64,000 nucleotides of DNA from the NCBI GenBank assembly GCA_965231865.1, contig CBDDOJ010000001.1:248001-312000 (forward strand), read 5' to 3'. The translations under genes were made by a program, and so were the position numbers. Position 1 is the stretch's first letter. Every line of letters begins with the position of its first letter. Below, one piece after another: positions 19,276-27,709 of the stretch. The DNA is from WTGA01 sp965231865 (GTDB taxonomy: Bacteria > Pseudomonadota > Gammaproteobacteria > Arenicellales > Poriferihabitantaceae). Under the pieces are notes generated by a model. It worked only from the letters and a program-made list of their open reading frames with translations. It made no database searches and was not told the DNA's origin.

Positions 19276-20016
19276 ATGAACAAGATCATCGCATTGTGGG
19301 CCACTCCTCGCTCGACATCCACCGCATTCGAATGGATGATGCGCCAACGGGGGGATATGACCTGTTTCCATGAACCTTTTGGGGAATGGTGGTACCAGGG
19401 AGAAGGGGCTCCCTGGCCGCGAATCAGGGAAGACAGTCCCCGCACACCCGGGCTCACCTTCGAAAGTGTCTGGGAAACACTGCAAAATGCGGCCAAAACC
19501 GGGACCGTCTTTACCAAGGATTTTCCACACTACATCGAACATGCATGGACCAACCGGTTTTTGAGCCATTTCAGGCATTCATTCCTGATCCGGGACCCGG
19601 CAAAAGTGGTGACTTCCATGTACAAGCACTGGCCGGATTTCGTGTTGAAGGAAATCGCGATCATTGAGCAAAGAACCCTGTTCGACCGTTTGGCAGAACA
19701 GTTCGGAACCGCCCCTCCACTGATTGACAGCGACGACCTGCTGGAAGCCCCCCACGGAGTGGTCAGGGCATGGTGCAACGCGATGGACATTCCATTCATA
19801 CCCGAAGCATTGAGCTGGTCACCGGGAGAGCGTGCCGAAGTCAGTTGGTACGACGGGGGTTCATGGCACGGCAATCTGAGATATTCAGACGGGCTGAAGC
19901 CGCAGCCACGCCATTATGTGGATATCTCCCAGACCCCGGACCGGGTGCAGGAAATCTATCAACAGGTTCTCCCGCATTATCAATACCTGCATCAGTTCAG
20001 GTTGCAGGCCGCCTGA
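19276..20016 (+). CDS. Sulfotransferase-family protein
   Basis: The 246-residue protein begins MNKIIALWATPRSTSTAFEW. The TPRSTSTA segment is the 5'-phosphosulfate loop that binds the PAPS donor, and FLIRDPAKVVTSMYKHWPDF contains the 3'-phosphate contact region. It resembles the small bacterial sulfotransferases, some annotated as branched-chain aminotransferase-like, whose acceptors are unknown. The start lies four bases after the racemase-like stop, so the two are almost certainly one transcript. No PAPS synthesis genes are in the window. Confidence 0.82.
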   Translation: MNKIIALWATPRSTSTAFEWMMRQRGDMTCFHEPFGEWWYQGEGAPWPRIREDSPRTPGLTFESVWETLQNAAKTGTVFTKDFPHYIEHAWTNRFLSHFRHSFLIRDPAKVVTSMYKHWPDFVLKEIAIIEQRTLFDRLAEQFGTAPPLIDSDDLLEAPHGVVRAWCNAMDIPFIPEALSWSPGERAEVSWYDGGSWHGNLRYSDGLKPQPRHYVDISQTPDRVQEIYQQVLPHYQYLHQFRLQAA

Positions 20017-20140
20017 AAAGCGATCTCATCCCTTGCGGCCGACGGGGTCCGGCCCGAACCGCCTTCTGACCCCTTACTCTCGCCCTCGGTACCGATGAAA
20101 ATTCGCTTTCGTTTGGGGATAACTCGCCCAAGAGCCCGCA

Positions 20141-21352
20141 TTACCCGAAGACAGGCAACCCGCCCATTGAGCCGCTGCGGTACAGCTTTTGGAGACTGCC
20201 GTCACGCCGCAGGCCTGCAACATCACGCGCCCCATGGACGTGAGTGCCCCCGTGCTGGTCCTTCTGCACGATGAACACCTCCTCCTTCTCAAGATCGTCA
20301 AGCACGGACAGATTCTGAAGCGTACAGATCAGTTGTGCATTGCGTGGGTTGGTTCGCTCCTGTCGAAACCAGCCCAGGACCTCTGCGGAAAGATCCGGGT
20401 GAAAACCAGAGTCCAGCGCATCCGTGACTACCAGATGACCGGCATCGAGAACCAAGCGGAGTGAAGGAAAGATGCGCACCAGATGACGCGTACCTGCGGA
20501 TTCACGAGCCAGAAGAAGCGATGTGCCCAGGTCTGGATGGTCAAGAACAAGCTTCCATTGACCATCTCCAAGTTGAAGGAGTTGAATGCCTCCAATCCCA
20601 AGGTCAAGGCGTTGCAGCTGGTCGGAAACCTTGTCCAGCAGATCCGGTTTTTCCTGGTAGAAGCGGGTTACAGTTTCCATATCAGGCCACCACGGGTCGG
20701 ATCCATAAAGGTTGGTTTGCACGTCGCCGATGTCATCCGAGATCTCGGGAAAAATCCCCGCTTCCATTTCAGCAAGGGCCGAGATAACGGAAGCATTCGA
20801 CGGAATGCAAGAGAGGCGGTCATCATGTGGTCTGACCCCCAATTCCCTGGAAATATAGATTGGCTCGTCCCGGCTCCGCTCCAGGACACGCCTGGGGCGT
20901 CCTTTCGGAAAGGCATGCAGTGCTTCGTACTCAACGGTGGGGGGGAGTCCGGGCTCCCCCTCACGGGCAAGCACCAGGGTGTAACGAAGTAGCGAGTTGG
21001 CTTTTCCCGAACCAGGACCGAGCCACGAAGCATCAAATTCGATCTCGATACGGGTTGGTGCGGTTATGGTCTCCGACGAAAGGAAGGGAATAAACTCGCC
21101 GGTGCTGTCTGAATGGTGGTGCCGGTATGAGACTGCTGCAAACCGGAAGGTTGCCTTCATGGCTCGCAGCAAGGCCGTCTTTCCGGATCCATTTGGGCCA
21201 ACCAGAATGACGACACTCGGAAGGCGGATGTCCGGTCGAGAATGACTGCCCCGGAAGCAGGACATCTCGGGAGTGGTGCCGGGAATGCGCAGGTCAAGTT
21301 CCACATCCTCCCGGATGGATTGGAAATTATTAACCAGAAATCTATGAATCAT
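20141..21352 (-). CDS. AbiLii/OLD-like AAA ATPase, probable defence protein
   Basis: The N-terminus MIHRFLVNNFQSIREDVELD is the typical opening of AAA_15/AAA_21 (ABC/SMC-like) ATPases. Walker A is ILVGPNGSGKTALLRAM. The signature region is LLLARESAGTRHLVRIFPSL. The Walker B region reads HLVVTDALDSGFHPDLS, where relatives have DE(L/I)D-SxLHP. The catalytic Glu is therefore Ala here, which would allow ATP binding but weaken hydrolysis. Such ATPases work in abortive-infection systems, often with an RloB or TOPRIM partner. None is adjacent. The 403-residue frame is otherwise intact. Confidence 0.72.
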   Translation of the reverse strand: MIHRFLVNNFQSIREDVELDLRIPGTTPEMSCFRGSHSRPDIRLPSVVILVGPNGSGKTALLRAMKATFRFAAVSYRHHHSDSTGEFIPFLSSETITAPTRIEIEFDASWLGPGSGKANSLLRYTLVLAREGEPGLPPTVEYEALHAFPKGRPRRVLERSRDEPIYISRELGVRPHDDRLSCIPSNASVISALAEMEAGIFPEISDDIGDVQTNLYGSDPWWPDMETVTRFYQEKPDLLDKVSDQLQRLDLGIGGIQLLQLGDGQWKLVLDHPDLGTSLLLARESAGTRHLVRIFPSLRLVLDAGHLVVTDALDSGFHPDLSAEVLGWFRQERTNPRNAQLICTLQNLSVLDDLEKEEVFIVQKDQHGGTHVHGARDVAGLRRDGSLQKLYRSGSMGGLPVFG

Positions 21353-21479
21353 TTCCGAATTATAACAGATTTCTGTATTGATTTCGATTTAATTACGATT
21401 TATAGGCTAATTAGTGGTTTTTGGGAAACACGGTGCAGCGACCCACAGTCGGCAAGTAGCCGCAGGCCTCGGAGCACTC

Positions 21480-22715
21480 TCAGTGGCGGCAAAACTCCCG
21501 CACCGCACGCTTGCCGGAAAGATACGCACCATGTGCGGTGTTCACAAAATCCGGAAAGGTCGCTTCGCCCGCGAAGTACAGGCACTCCCCCACCGTTTCT
21601 GCCAGAATCTCGCGCATCCCTGAAACCCCAGGTTTCATGGAGGAATAGGCCCCTCTTATCCAGGGATCATATCCCCAGGCACTGACCTTGAAATCCCTGA
21701 GTCCCCGGGTGGCTGTGCTGCCAAAGATGTCTGTCAACACCCCGACCAGGTAGTCCCTGGAGGCCTCGGGTCCCTGTTTTTCCAGCCACCAGGCAAAACG
21801 GCCGGCGGCACTGGTAAACAAACAGGGCATCCCAAACGGCCGGATTCGCAACGCCGCGGACTGGTCTCCATCCCAATAGTGAATATTTTCCGGGGCATCC
21901 TCAAACATCCCGGGATCAAAACTGAAAAACTGGTAGTTGCTGTTTCCAAGGGGCAAAGCATGCACCGCTTCCAGTTTTCTCACCGGCAACCTGGGATAAA
22001 ATCGAATCTGATTCGCCTCCAGGACCCCCGTTGACACCGTGATCAACACCGCTTCCGCCGTCAATTTTCCTTGACCGGTTTCAAGGTGCACCGGTTGTTG
22101 GCTCCAGTCGATCTTGTTGACAGCGGAATTGAGCTGGACAGGACGGTCTTTTCCCTGCCAGGCGATCAGGGCACCATAGCCATCACGGACCGGCCAGTCC
22201 TCCCCCGTATCATTGTCTTCCACGATATCCGCCAGGGAAACCTGGTCCACATCATTGGAGTGCATTAAAGACAACCAGTAGTAGAAAAACGATGCCCATT
22301 CTCTGCTCCCATCAATGCACTCCATGATGGAATATTCAGGATTCTGGCGATACAGACCGTTCACAGAAGAATAGAAATTCTTCACAAAGGCATCATATTG
22401 CTGATTTTTTTCCGGACCGAGCCATTCACCTTCAAAATGCATGGCATAACGGTACGGCTCACACTGATACTCGAAACCGTATTCATCGGCCCACTGGACG
22501 TACGGATTCTCACCCGGGGAATGCATCCAGTGACATCCCAGGTCCACCGGATAACGGCCTTCCAGATACTCGGTCAATCCCCGCCCCCCGGTCCGGTGGG
22601 AGGCCTCCAGCACGAGGTGGGGCACCTGCAGACGGGCGGCTTCTTCGGAAGCTCCCAGCCCCGCCGCACCGGCTCCAACAATCACCAGGGGATAGTCGGC
22701 TGTTCTCGTTTTCAT
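21480..22715 (-). CDS. Flavin-containing amine oxidase
   Basis: This FAD enzyme oxidises amines to imines with H2O2 formation. The 411-residue chain has the N-terminal dinucleotide fold LVIVGAGAAGLGASEEAARL, then EASHRTGGRGLTEYL, VDLGCHWMHSPGENP and the C-terminal FAD motif LYFAGEATFPDFVNTAHGAY. This is the layout of the MAO and polyamine oxidase group. I start at MKTRTADYPL; the frame is open six codons further. It diverges from the TetR-Rieske gene over only 88 bases, and a polyamine-type transporter lies beyond that gene, so a methylated amine or polyamine is a reasonable but unproven substrate. Confidence 0.88.
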   Translation of the reverse strand: MKTRTADYPLVIVGAGAAGLGASEEAARLQVPHLVLEASHRTGGRGLTEYLEGRYPVDLGCHWMHSPGENPYVQWADEYGFEYQCEPYRYAMHFEGEWLGPEKNQQYDAFVKNFYSSVNGLYRQNPEYSIMECIDGSREWASFFYYWLSLMHSNDVDQVSLADIVEDNDTGEDWPVRDGYGALIAWQGKDRPVQLNSAVNKIDWSQQPVHLETGQGKLTAEAVLITVSTGVLEANQIRFYPRLPVRKLEAVHALPLGNSNYQFFSFDPGMFEDAPENIHYWDGDQSAALRIRPFGMPCLFTSAAGRFAWWLEKQGPEASRDYLVGVLTDIFGSTATRGLRDFKVSAWGYDPWIRGAYSSMKPGVSGMREILAETVGECLYFAGEATFPDFVNTAHGAYLSGKRAVREFCRH

Positions 22716-22742
22716 GGTGGGTGCGGGGACCAATATCCGGAT

Positions 22743-22794
22743 ATTGAATTATTATTTAATATATTATACAATCGTTCAATCTGCGATACAATCG
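22743..22794. promoter_or_regulatory. Putative operator region between amine oxidase and TetR-Rieske genes
   Basis: The A+T-rich 88-base divergent region contains a direct repeat, ATACAATCG at 22766-22774 and 22786-22794, 20 bases apart (about two helical turns). It also has an inverted pair ATTGAA (22743) and TTCAAT (22775). These would suit a TetR-type regulator acting on both promoters. The regulator could be the TetR half of the fused gene itself. Confidence 0.45.
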
Positions 22795-22803
22795 AATTTC
22801 ACC

Positions 22804-24630
22804 ATGCGCCCCAACCTCCATGACCACCCGGCCAGCAATGTCAGGGATTTCCGGAAACAGCAATTGATCGATGCCACCATGCGGACGATCCGTACCCATG
22901 GATTGTCCAAGACCACCGTTGCACGGGTGGCCAGGGAGGCGGGGTTGTCCACCGGCACCATCGGGTTTTATTTTCGGGGCAAGGAACAGCTTCTGTTGGG
23001 AACACTCCAGGCACTTGCCGAGGAAACCCATTACCAGGTCCAGCTGGCATTTGAATTCAGCCACGACCCGCTGGAAACTCTGGGGCTGGTCATCGACACC
23101 TGTCTTGCCGAAGAAATCTGCACTGCAGACAAAATCGCGGTCTGGTATGCCTTTGTCAGCGAAAGCAGTGCGCGCAGGGAGTATCTTGACATCTGCGGTG
23201 AATTCGATGCCTGGTTTCAACGATCACTGCTGGCACAGGTGAAAAAGGTGTGTGCCGGGAACAGGGTCTATTCTTCCTCCCGGGTCACGAGCATATCCAG
23301 GGGGCTGGAAGGATTGATTGATGGATTCTGGCAGGACCTGCTGTATGAACCCGAGAAATTCGACCGCGAGGTTGCCCGCCACGTCTGCCACGAATATCTC
23401 CAGGCCCTGTTCCCGGACAGCCCTTCCCCCCCTGCCCCATCCAGGCAAACAGAGACCGGGAGCCTTTCCAGTGATCGGGAAACCAGCGACACCCTGCCGG
23501 TCTGGACATACTATGACCCGGAATTCCTGGAACTTGAAAAAGAGACGCTTTTCAGAAAAAACTGGCTTCTGGTGGGCCATGTCAATGACCTGCCGGGGCC
23601 CCGCCATTACCTGACCCTGGATGCCGTGGGCGAACGCGCCATGGTGATTCGCGGCCATGACAACCAGATCCGTGCCTTCCACAATGTGTGCCGGCACCGG
23701 GGGGCCAAGATCTTTGAAAAACCCTCAGGCAAATGTGCCCATACCCTGACCTGTCCGTTTCATGGCTGGACCTATCAGCACGACGGCCGACTCATCGGCG
23801 TTCCGGCCGAAAACACCTTCGACAACCTGCACAAGGAATCCCATGGCCTGGTCCCTTTGGACCTTGAAATCTGGATGGGCTTCATTTTCATCCGCTTCGA
23901 CAAGGGGGAATCCACCCTGTCCGAAAAGATGAAACCTGTCGAGGATCATTTTCTGCCCTACCGAATCCCGGACATGCATCCCATTGCCAACGGCCGGTAC
24001 GATGAAACCCTGCCCTACAACTGGAAAGTCGTCCATGACATCGACAATGAGGGGTATCACGTCCCGGTCGGCCATCCTTCACTGCAACAGCTTTACGGTA
24101 AAAACTACCGGGACACCTGCATTGCCGAAATCCCCGTTTCCCTGGCCCCCCTCAATGAACAGCCCGCCACCCTCTGGAGTGTGCGAAATTACCAGAAACT
24201 GCTGCCGCAATACGATCACCTCCCTGAAGCCAACCAGAGGCTATGGTCCTATGGAGGCATTTTCCCGAGCATGGTCATCGGCCTGTATCCGGACTGTATC
24301 GAGTTCTACATGACCCTGCCGGTGCGGACAGACCAGACAATCCTGCGTTGCGGCGTTTACGCGCACCCGGACAACCGCCGGGAAATCCGGGCGGTGCAAT
24401 ACCTGAACAGGCGAATTAACCAGATCACTGCACGGGAGGATGAAACCTATGTGCGCACACTGCAGGATGGAATGCGGTCCAGTGTCTTTCCCGAACCTAC
24501 CCTTTCCAGTATTGAAAGCGGGGTCCGCGGATTTCATCACCAGGTACAAAAACGGCTGCCGGTGGCGAAGCTGAAACACCACCCTGGAGAGGGACAGGTG
24601 AGTGCAGTGAATGCCGGGATGACCGCGTAG
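22804..24630 (+). CDS. Fusion protein: BetI-like TetR regulator + Rieske non-heme iron oxygenase
   Basis: One uninterrupted 608-residue frame holds two complete modules. Residues 15-200 are a TetR repressor of BetI type, with FRKQQLIDATMRTIRTHGLS leading into the helix-turn-helix VARVAREAGLSTGTIGFYF. A Ser/Pro-rich linker (PDSPSPPAPSRQTETG) follows near 210. Residues 235-608 are a Rieske oxygenase alpha subunit. Its [2Fe-2S] ligands are C296/H298 (CRHRGAKIF) and C317/H320 (CPFHGW), and the mononuclear iron site is DNEGYHVPVGHP with H419 and H424. The oxygenase half resembles glycine-betaine/stachydrine-type N-demethylases. No Met lies between the modules to start a separate oxygenase. A reductase gene is not adjacent. 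Confidence 0.9.
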   Translation: MRPNLHDHPASNVRDFRKQQLIDATMRTIRTHGLSKTTVARVAREAGLSTGTIGFYFRGKEQLLLGTLQALAEETHYQVQLAFEFSHDPLETLGLVIDTCLAEEICTADKIAVWYAFVSESSARREYLDICGEFDAWFQRSLLAQVKKVCAGNRVYSSSRVTSISRGLEGLIDGFWQDLLYEPEKFDREVARHVCHEYLQALFPDSPSPPAPSRQTETGSLSSDRETSDTLPVWTYYDPEFLELEKETLFRKNWLLVGHVNDLPGPRHYLTLDAVGERAMVIRGHDNQIRAFHNVCRHRGAKIFEKPSGKCAHTLTCPFHGWTYQHDGRLIGVPAENTFDNLHKESHGLVPLDLEIWMGFIFIRFDKGESTLSEKMKPVEDHFLPYRIPDMHPIANGRYDETLPYNWKVVHDIDNEGYHVPVGHPSLQQLYGKNYRDTCIAEIPVSLAPLNEQPATLWSVRNYQKLLPQYDHLPEANQRLWSYGGIFPSMVIGLYPDCIEFYMTLPVRTDQTILRCGVYAHPDNRREIRAVQYLNRRINQITAREDETYVRTLQDGMRSSVFPEPTLSSIESGVRGFHHQVQKRLPVAKLKHHPGEGQVSAVNAGMTA

Positions 24631-24666
24631 AGGTCCCCCCACCTGGTGGGGAAAGCAGAACGCGGC

Positions 24667-25509
24667 CTATTTGTTGGCGGCCGCGGCCATCTGCATTTCT
24701 CTGTCTTTCTGTTTTTGCTGCCGGAACATGAGCCATCCTGCGATGATGACCCCCACGGCCACAGTCACGATGATGATCGTTGCCAGGGCATTGATGTCCG
24801 GACGCAGGCCCAGCCGCACCCGGGAATAGATGAGCATCGGCAGGGTATTGGCCCCAGGCCCGGTGACGAAACTGGCAATAACCAGATCATCCAGAGACAA
24901 CGTAAACGCGAGCAGCCAACCGGACACCATGCCGGGTGCGAGCAGGGGAAACGTGATATCCGTCAATACTCTCAGCGGCTTTGCACCGAGGTCCAGGGCC
25001 GCTTCTTCATAATCCTGCCCCATCCCGGTCAGGCGCGACTGGATAATGATGGCCACGTACGCCAGTGAAAAGGTAATGTGGGCAATGGTAATGGTCGTGA
25101 ATCCACGCTTGTCCGGCCAGCCGACAAACTCCTTCAGCGTGATGAACAACATCAACAGGGACAGGCCCGTAATCACTTCCGGCATGACCAGTGGTGCGGT
25201 GATCATGCCGCCAAACAGTGTCCGGCCCCGGAACCGCCCGAACCGGACCAGTGCCAGCCCCGCCAGGGTGCCGAACAGGGTCGCAAAAGTCGCGTTGACC
25301 ACGGCAATGTTGATACTCAGGAGCAGCGCATTCCAGACTTCCTCGCTTTCAAACAAAGTGGCGTACCACCGCATCGAAAACCCGCCCCATACGGGGACGA
25401 TTTTCGAATAGTTGAAGGAATAGACGATCAGCATGAGCATCGGGATATACAGAAATGCCATGCCAAAACACAGAACGGTGAGCAAAAATGTGGATTTTTT
25501 CTTCTGCAT
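24667..25509 (-). CDS. Polyamine-type ABC transporter permease (PotC-like)
   Basis: This inner-membrane permease is the last gene of the potDABC-type operon. It has about six membrane segments, beginning LLTVLCFGMAFLYIPMLMLI. The EAA loop that contacts the ATPase is YEEAALDLGAKPLRVLTDIT. At 280 residues it matches PotC/PotI. The end is a charged, Ala-rich tail (KQKDREMQMAAAANK). The gene starts six bases after the potB-like stop. Substrate choice is set by the binding protein, not by this gene. Confidence 0.9.
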   Translation of the reverse strand: MQKKKSTFLLTVLCFGMAFLYIPMLMLIVYSFNYSKIVPVWGGFSMRWYATLFESEEVWNALLLSINIAVVNATFATLFGTLAGLALVRFGRFRGRTLFGGMITAPLVMPEVITGLSLLMLFITLKEFVGWPDKRGFTTITIAHITFSLAYVAIIIQSRLTGMGQDYEEAALDLGAKPLRVLTDITFPLLAPGMVSGWLLAFTLSLDDLVIASFVTGPGANTLPMLIYSRVRLGLRPDINALATIIIVTVAVGVIIAGWLMFRQQKQKDREMQMAAAANK

Positions 25510-25514
25510 GGTGT

Positions 25515-26480
25515 CTAGTCGCTTTCCGTTTCCTTGGCCTGGACGCGTTGATACAGCATCATGGGAACCACCAGCAGGATCAACAATGCGATGGCGACCG
25601 CGGAGGCAACCGGCCAGTCATGGTTGGCGTGGAATTCGTTGTACAGCACCCGGCCAATCATGGAAACATTCCCGCCGCCCAGCAGGTCCGGTATGACAAA
25701 TTCACCGGTTGCGGGGATGAAAACCAGCAGGGACCCGGCCGCAATGCCCGGCCAGGTCATCGGCAGGGTGACCGTCAGGAAAGTGGTGGCCGGCTTTGCA
25801 CCAAGATCTGCTGCGGCTTCATGCAGTGTCAGGTCCAGTTTTTCCATGTTGGCATACAGCGGCAGGATCATGAATGGCACATAGGTGTAAACGATCCCGA
25901 CATACACCGCAAAATGGGAATACATCAGCCGTACCGGGCTGTCAATGAAACCCATCCAGATCAACAGGTCATTGACCAGCCCCTGGTCCGCCAGCAAACC
26001 CATCCACGCATAGACACGCAAAAGAAAAGAAGTCCAGAACGGCAGGATGACCATCAACAACAAGATATTTTTTGCCGTGGGAGATGAGCGGACAATGGCG
26101 TAGGCCATGGGGTACCCGATCAGCAGGCACAATATGGTGGATATGACGGAGATTTTCAGGGAACTGATGTACGTGTTGACATACAGTTCGTCCTCCCACA
26201 GGTACGCATAATTGTCAAATATGACGCGTATGGTCATGGCGCCATCCTTCGTCCATTCGAACAGCGGGGAAAATGGCGGGCTGGCAATGAGGGATTCGGC
26301 TACACTGATTTTAAGGATGATAAAGAAGGGAGCCAGGAAAAAAAGCAGCAGCCAGAAAAAAGGCAACACGATCAGCACTGTTTTCCACTGCGACTGCAGG
26401 AAGTGCTGTATTTTCACCAGGGCCTGGGAGTATGAATTCCCCTCCTCCTCGCTGGCCAGGTTTTTTGTCAATGGCGGCAT
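25515..26480 (-). CDS. Polyamine-type ABC transporter permease (PotB-like)
   Basis: This is the second membrane subunit of the importer. The first helix is VLIVLPFFWLLLFFLAPFFI and the EAA loop is LHEAAADLGAKPATTFLTVT. The long N-terminal cytoplasmic lead (ASEEEGNSYSQALVKIQHFL) is common in PotB/PotH. It lies between the ATPase gene (15 bases upstream) and the PotC-like gene, all on one strand, so the two permeases should form a heterodimer. Confidence 0.9.
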   Translation of the reverse strand: MPPLTKNLASEEEGNSYSQALVKIQHFLQSQWKTVLIVLPFFWLLLFFLAPFFIILKISVAESLIASPPFSPLFEWTKDGAMTIRVIFDNYAYLWEDELYVNTYISSLKISVISTILCLLIGYPMAYAIVRSSPTAKNILLLMVILPFWTSFLLRVYAWMGLLADQGLVNDLLIWMGFIDSPVRLMYSHFAVYVGIVYTYVPFMILPLYANMEKLDLTLHEAAADLGAKPATTFLTVTLPMTWPGIAAGSLLVFIPATGEFVIPDLLGGGNVSMIGRVLYNEFHANHDWPVASAVAIALLILLVVPMMLYQRVQAKETESD

Positions 26481-26495
26481 GATGGTGATGGCCCG

Positions 26496-27644
26496 TTATT
26501 TCGTGAGGACCACCGGACTGCCCGCATCCCAGTGGAGATAAACCTCATCCTCCCAGTACACAACATGCCGTCCACCCTTGGGCCGAATTTGGTTGGATAC
26601 GGTCACATCCACGATTTTTCCGTCTTTGAGCCGGACCCGGTAAGTGGAAAGACTTCCCAGATAACCGATTTCCTCCACCTTGCCGCGGAGCCAGTTTTCC
26701 TCCGTATTGTCGGGCAGAGATTTGGATACCCTGATTTTTTCAGGACGGACCGCGACCCAGACTTTGGCGCCTTCCTTGATGGCCAGCCCGCGGTCGATAA
26801 AAAACTCCGAATCCGCCTCAGCGGAACGAACCCGGATGTGGTCCGCCCCGTTTTCAGTGACCCGGCCCTCAAACATGTTGATGGAGCCAATAAAGTCGGC
26901 AACCATCCGGTTGTCCGGGTATTCATAAATTTCCGTTGGCGTTCCGATCTGAACAAATTTCCCGACATCCATGACAGCTATTCGAGTGGACAGGGTCATG
27001 GCCTCTTCCTGGTCATGGGTCACGACGACAAAGGTCACCCCCAGTTGGTCCTGGATATTCATCAATTCAAACTGGGTGCGTTCACGAAGTCGCTTGTCCA
27101 GGGCTGCCAGCGGCTCGTCGAGCAGCAATACCTTGGGTTGCTTCACCAATGCCCTGGCCAGTGCCACGCGCTGTCGCTGGCCCCCGGATAACTGGTGGGG
27201 CTTGCGCTTGCGAAAATCCGTCAACTCCACCATGTCCAGCATTTCGGCGACCCGCAATCGAATCTCCTCCTTGCCTACCCCGTCCCGTTTCAGTCCATAA
27301 GCCACATTTTTCTCAATGTCCATATGTGGGAACAGGGCGTAGGACTGAAACATCATATTGACCGGACGTTCGTAGGGGGGAACATCGCTCATCTCAACGC
27401 CATCAATAAAGATGGACCCGGCCGTGGGGGTTTCGAATCCGGCCAGCATGCGAAGCAGGGTGCTCTTGCCGCACCCGGACCCCCCCAGCAAACAGAACAA
27501 CTCTCCCTTGTATATTTCCAGGTCAACACTGCTGACGGCAACAAAATCCCCGAACTGCTTGGTCACCCCCTTGATCTGGATAAACGGTTCGGCATCCGGG
27601 TTCAGCCAGGGCTGATCCTGGATTTCTTGATTATCTGCAGGCAT
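26496..27644 (-). CDS. Polyamine-type ABC transporter ATP-binding protein (PotA-like)
   Basis: The 382-residue ATPase powers the importer. Walker A is LLGGSGCGKSTLLRML, the ABC signature is HQLSGGQRQRVALARALV and Walker B is KVLLLDEPLAALD, followed by the H-loop VVTHDQEEAMTLS. The C-terminal third is a TOBE/OB domain (VWVAVRPEKIRVSKSL) that in PotA/MalK relatives can sense substrate or regulators. The N-terminal 20 residues (MPADNQEIQDQPWLNPDAEP) are an extra lead before the conserved FIQIKGVTKQFG. Confidence 0.93.
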   Translation of the reverse strand: MPADNQEIQDQPWLNPDAEPFIQIKGVTKQFGDFVAVSSVDLEIYKGELFCLLGGSGCGKSTLLRMLAGFETPTAGSIFIDGVEMSDVPPYERPVNMMFQSYALFPHMDIEKNVAYGLKRDGVGKEEIRLRVAEMLDMVELTDFRKRKPHQLSGGQRQRVALARALVKQPKVLLLDEPLAALDKRLRERTQFELMNIQDQLGVTFVVVTHDQEEAMTLSTRIAVMDVGKFVQIGTPTEIYEYPDNRMVADFIGSINMFEGRVTENGADHIRVRSAEADSEFFIDRGLAIKEGAKVWVAVRPEKIRVSKSLPDNTEENWLRGKVEEIGYLGSLSTYRVRLKDGKIVDVTVSNQIRPKGGRHVVYWEDEVYLHWDAGSPVVLTK

Positions 27645-27662
27645 TACCTATTCCCCGTGAAA

Positions 27663-27693
27663 CAGGTGTGCTCCCGTATATACCGCACACCTG
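27663..27693. terminator. Intercistronic hairpin between the potD- and potA-like genes
   Basis: CAGGTGTGC (27663-27671) and GCACACCTG (27685-27693) form a perfect 9-base stem with a 13-base loop. It lies after the binding-protein stop and before the ATPase start. No T run follows, so it is probably an mRNA-stabilising or attenuating stem, which often lets the binding protein be made in excess over the membrane subunits. Confidence 0.5.
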
Positions 27694-27709
27694 GGTTGTC
27701 TGTTGTGGT

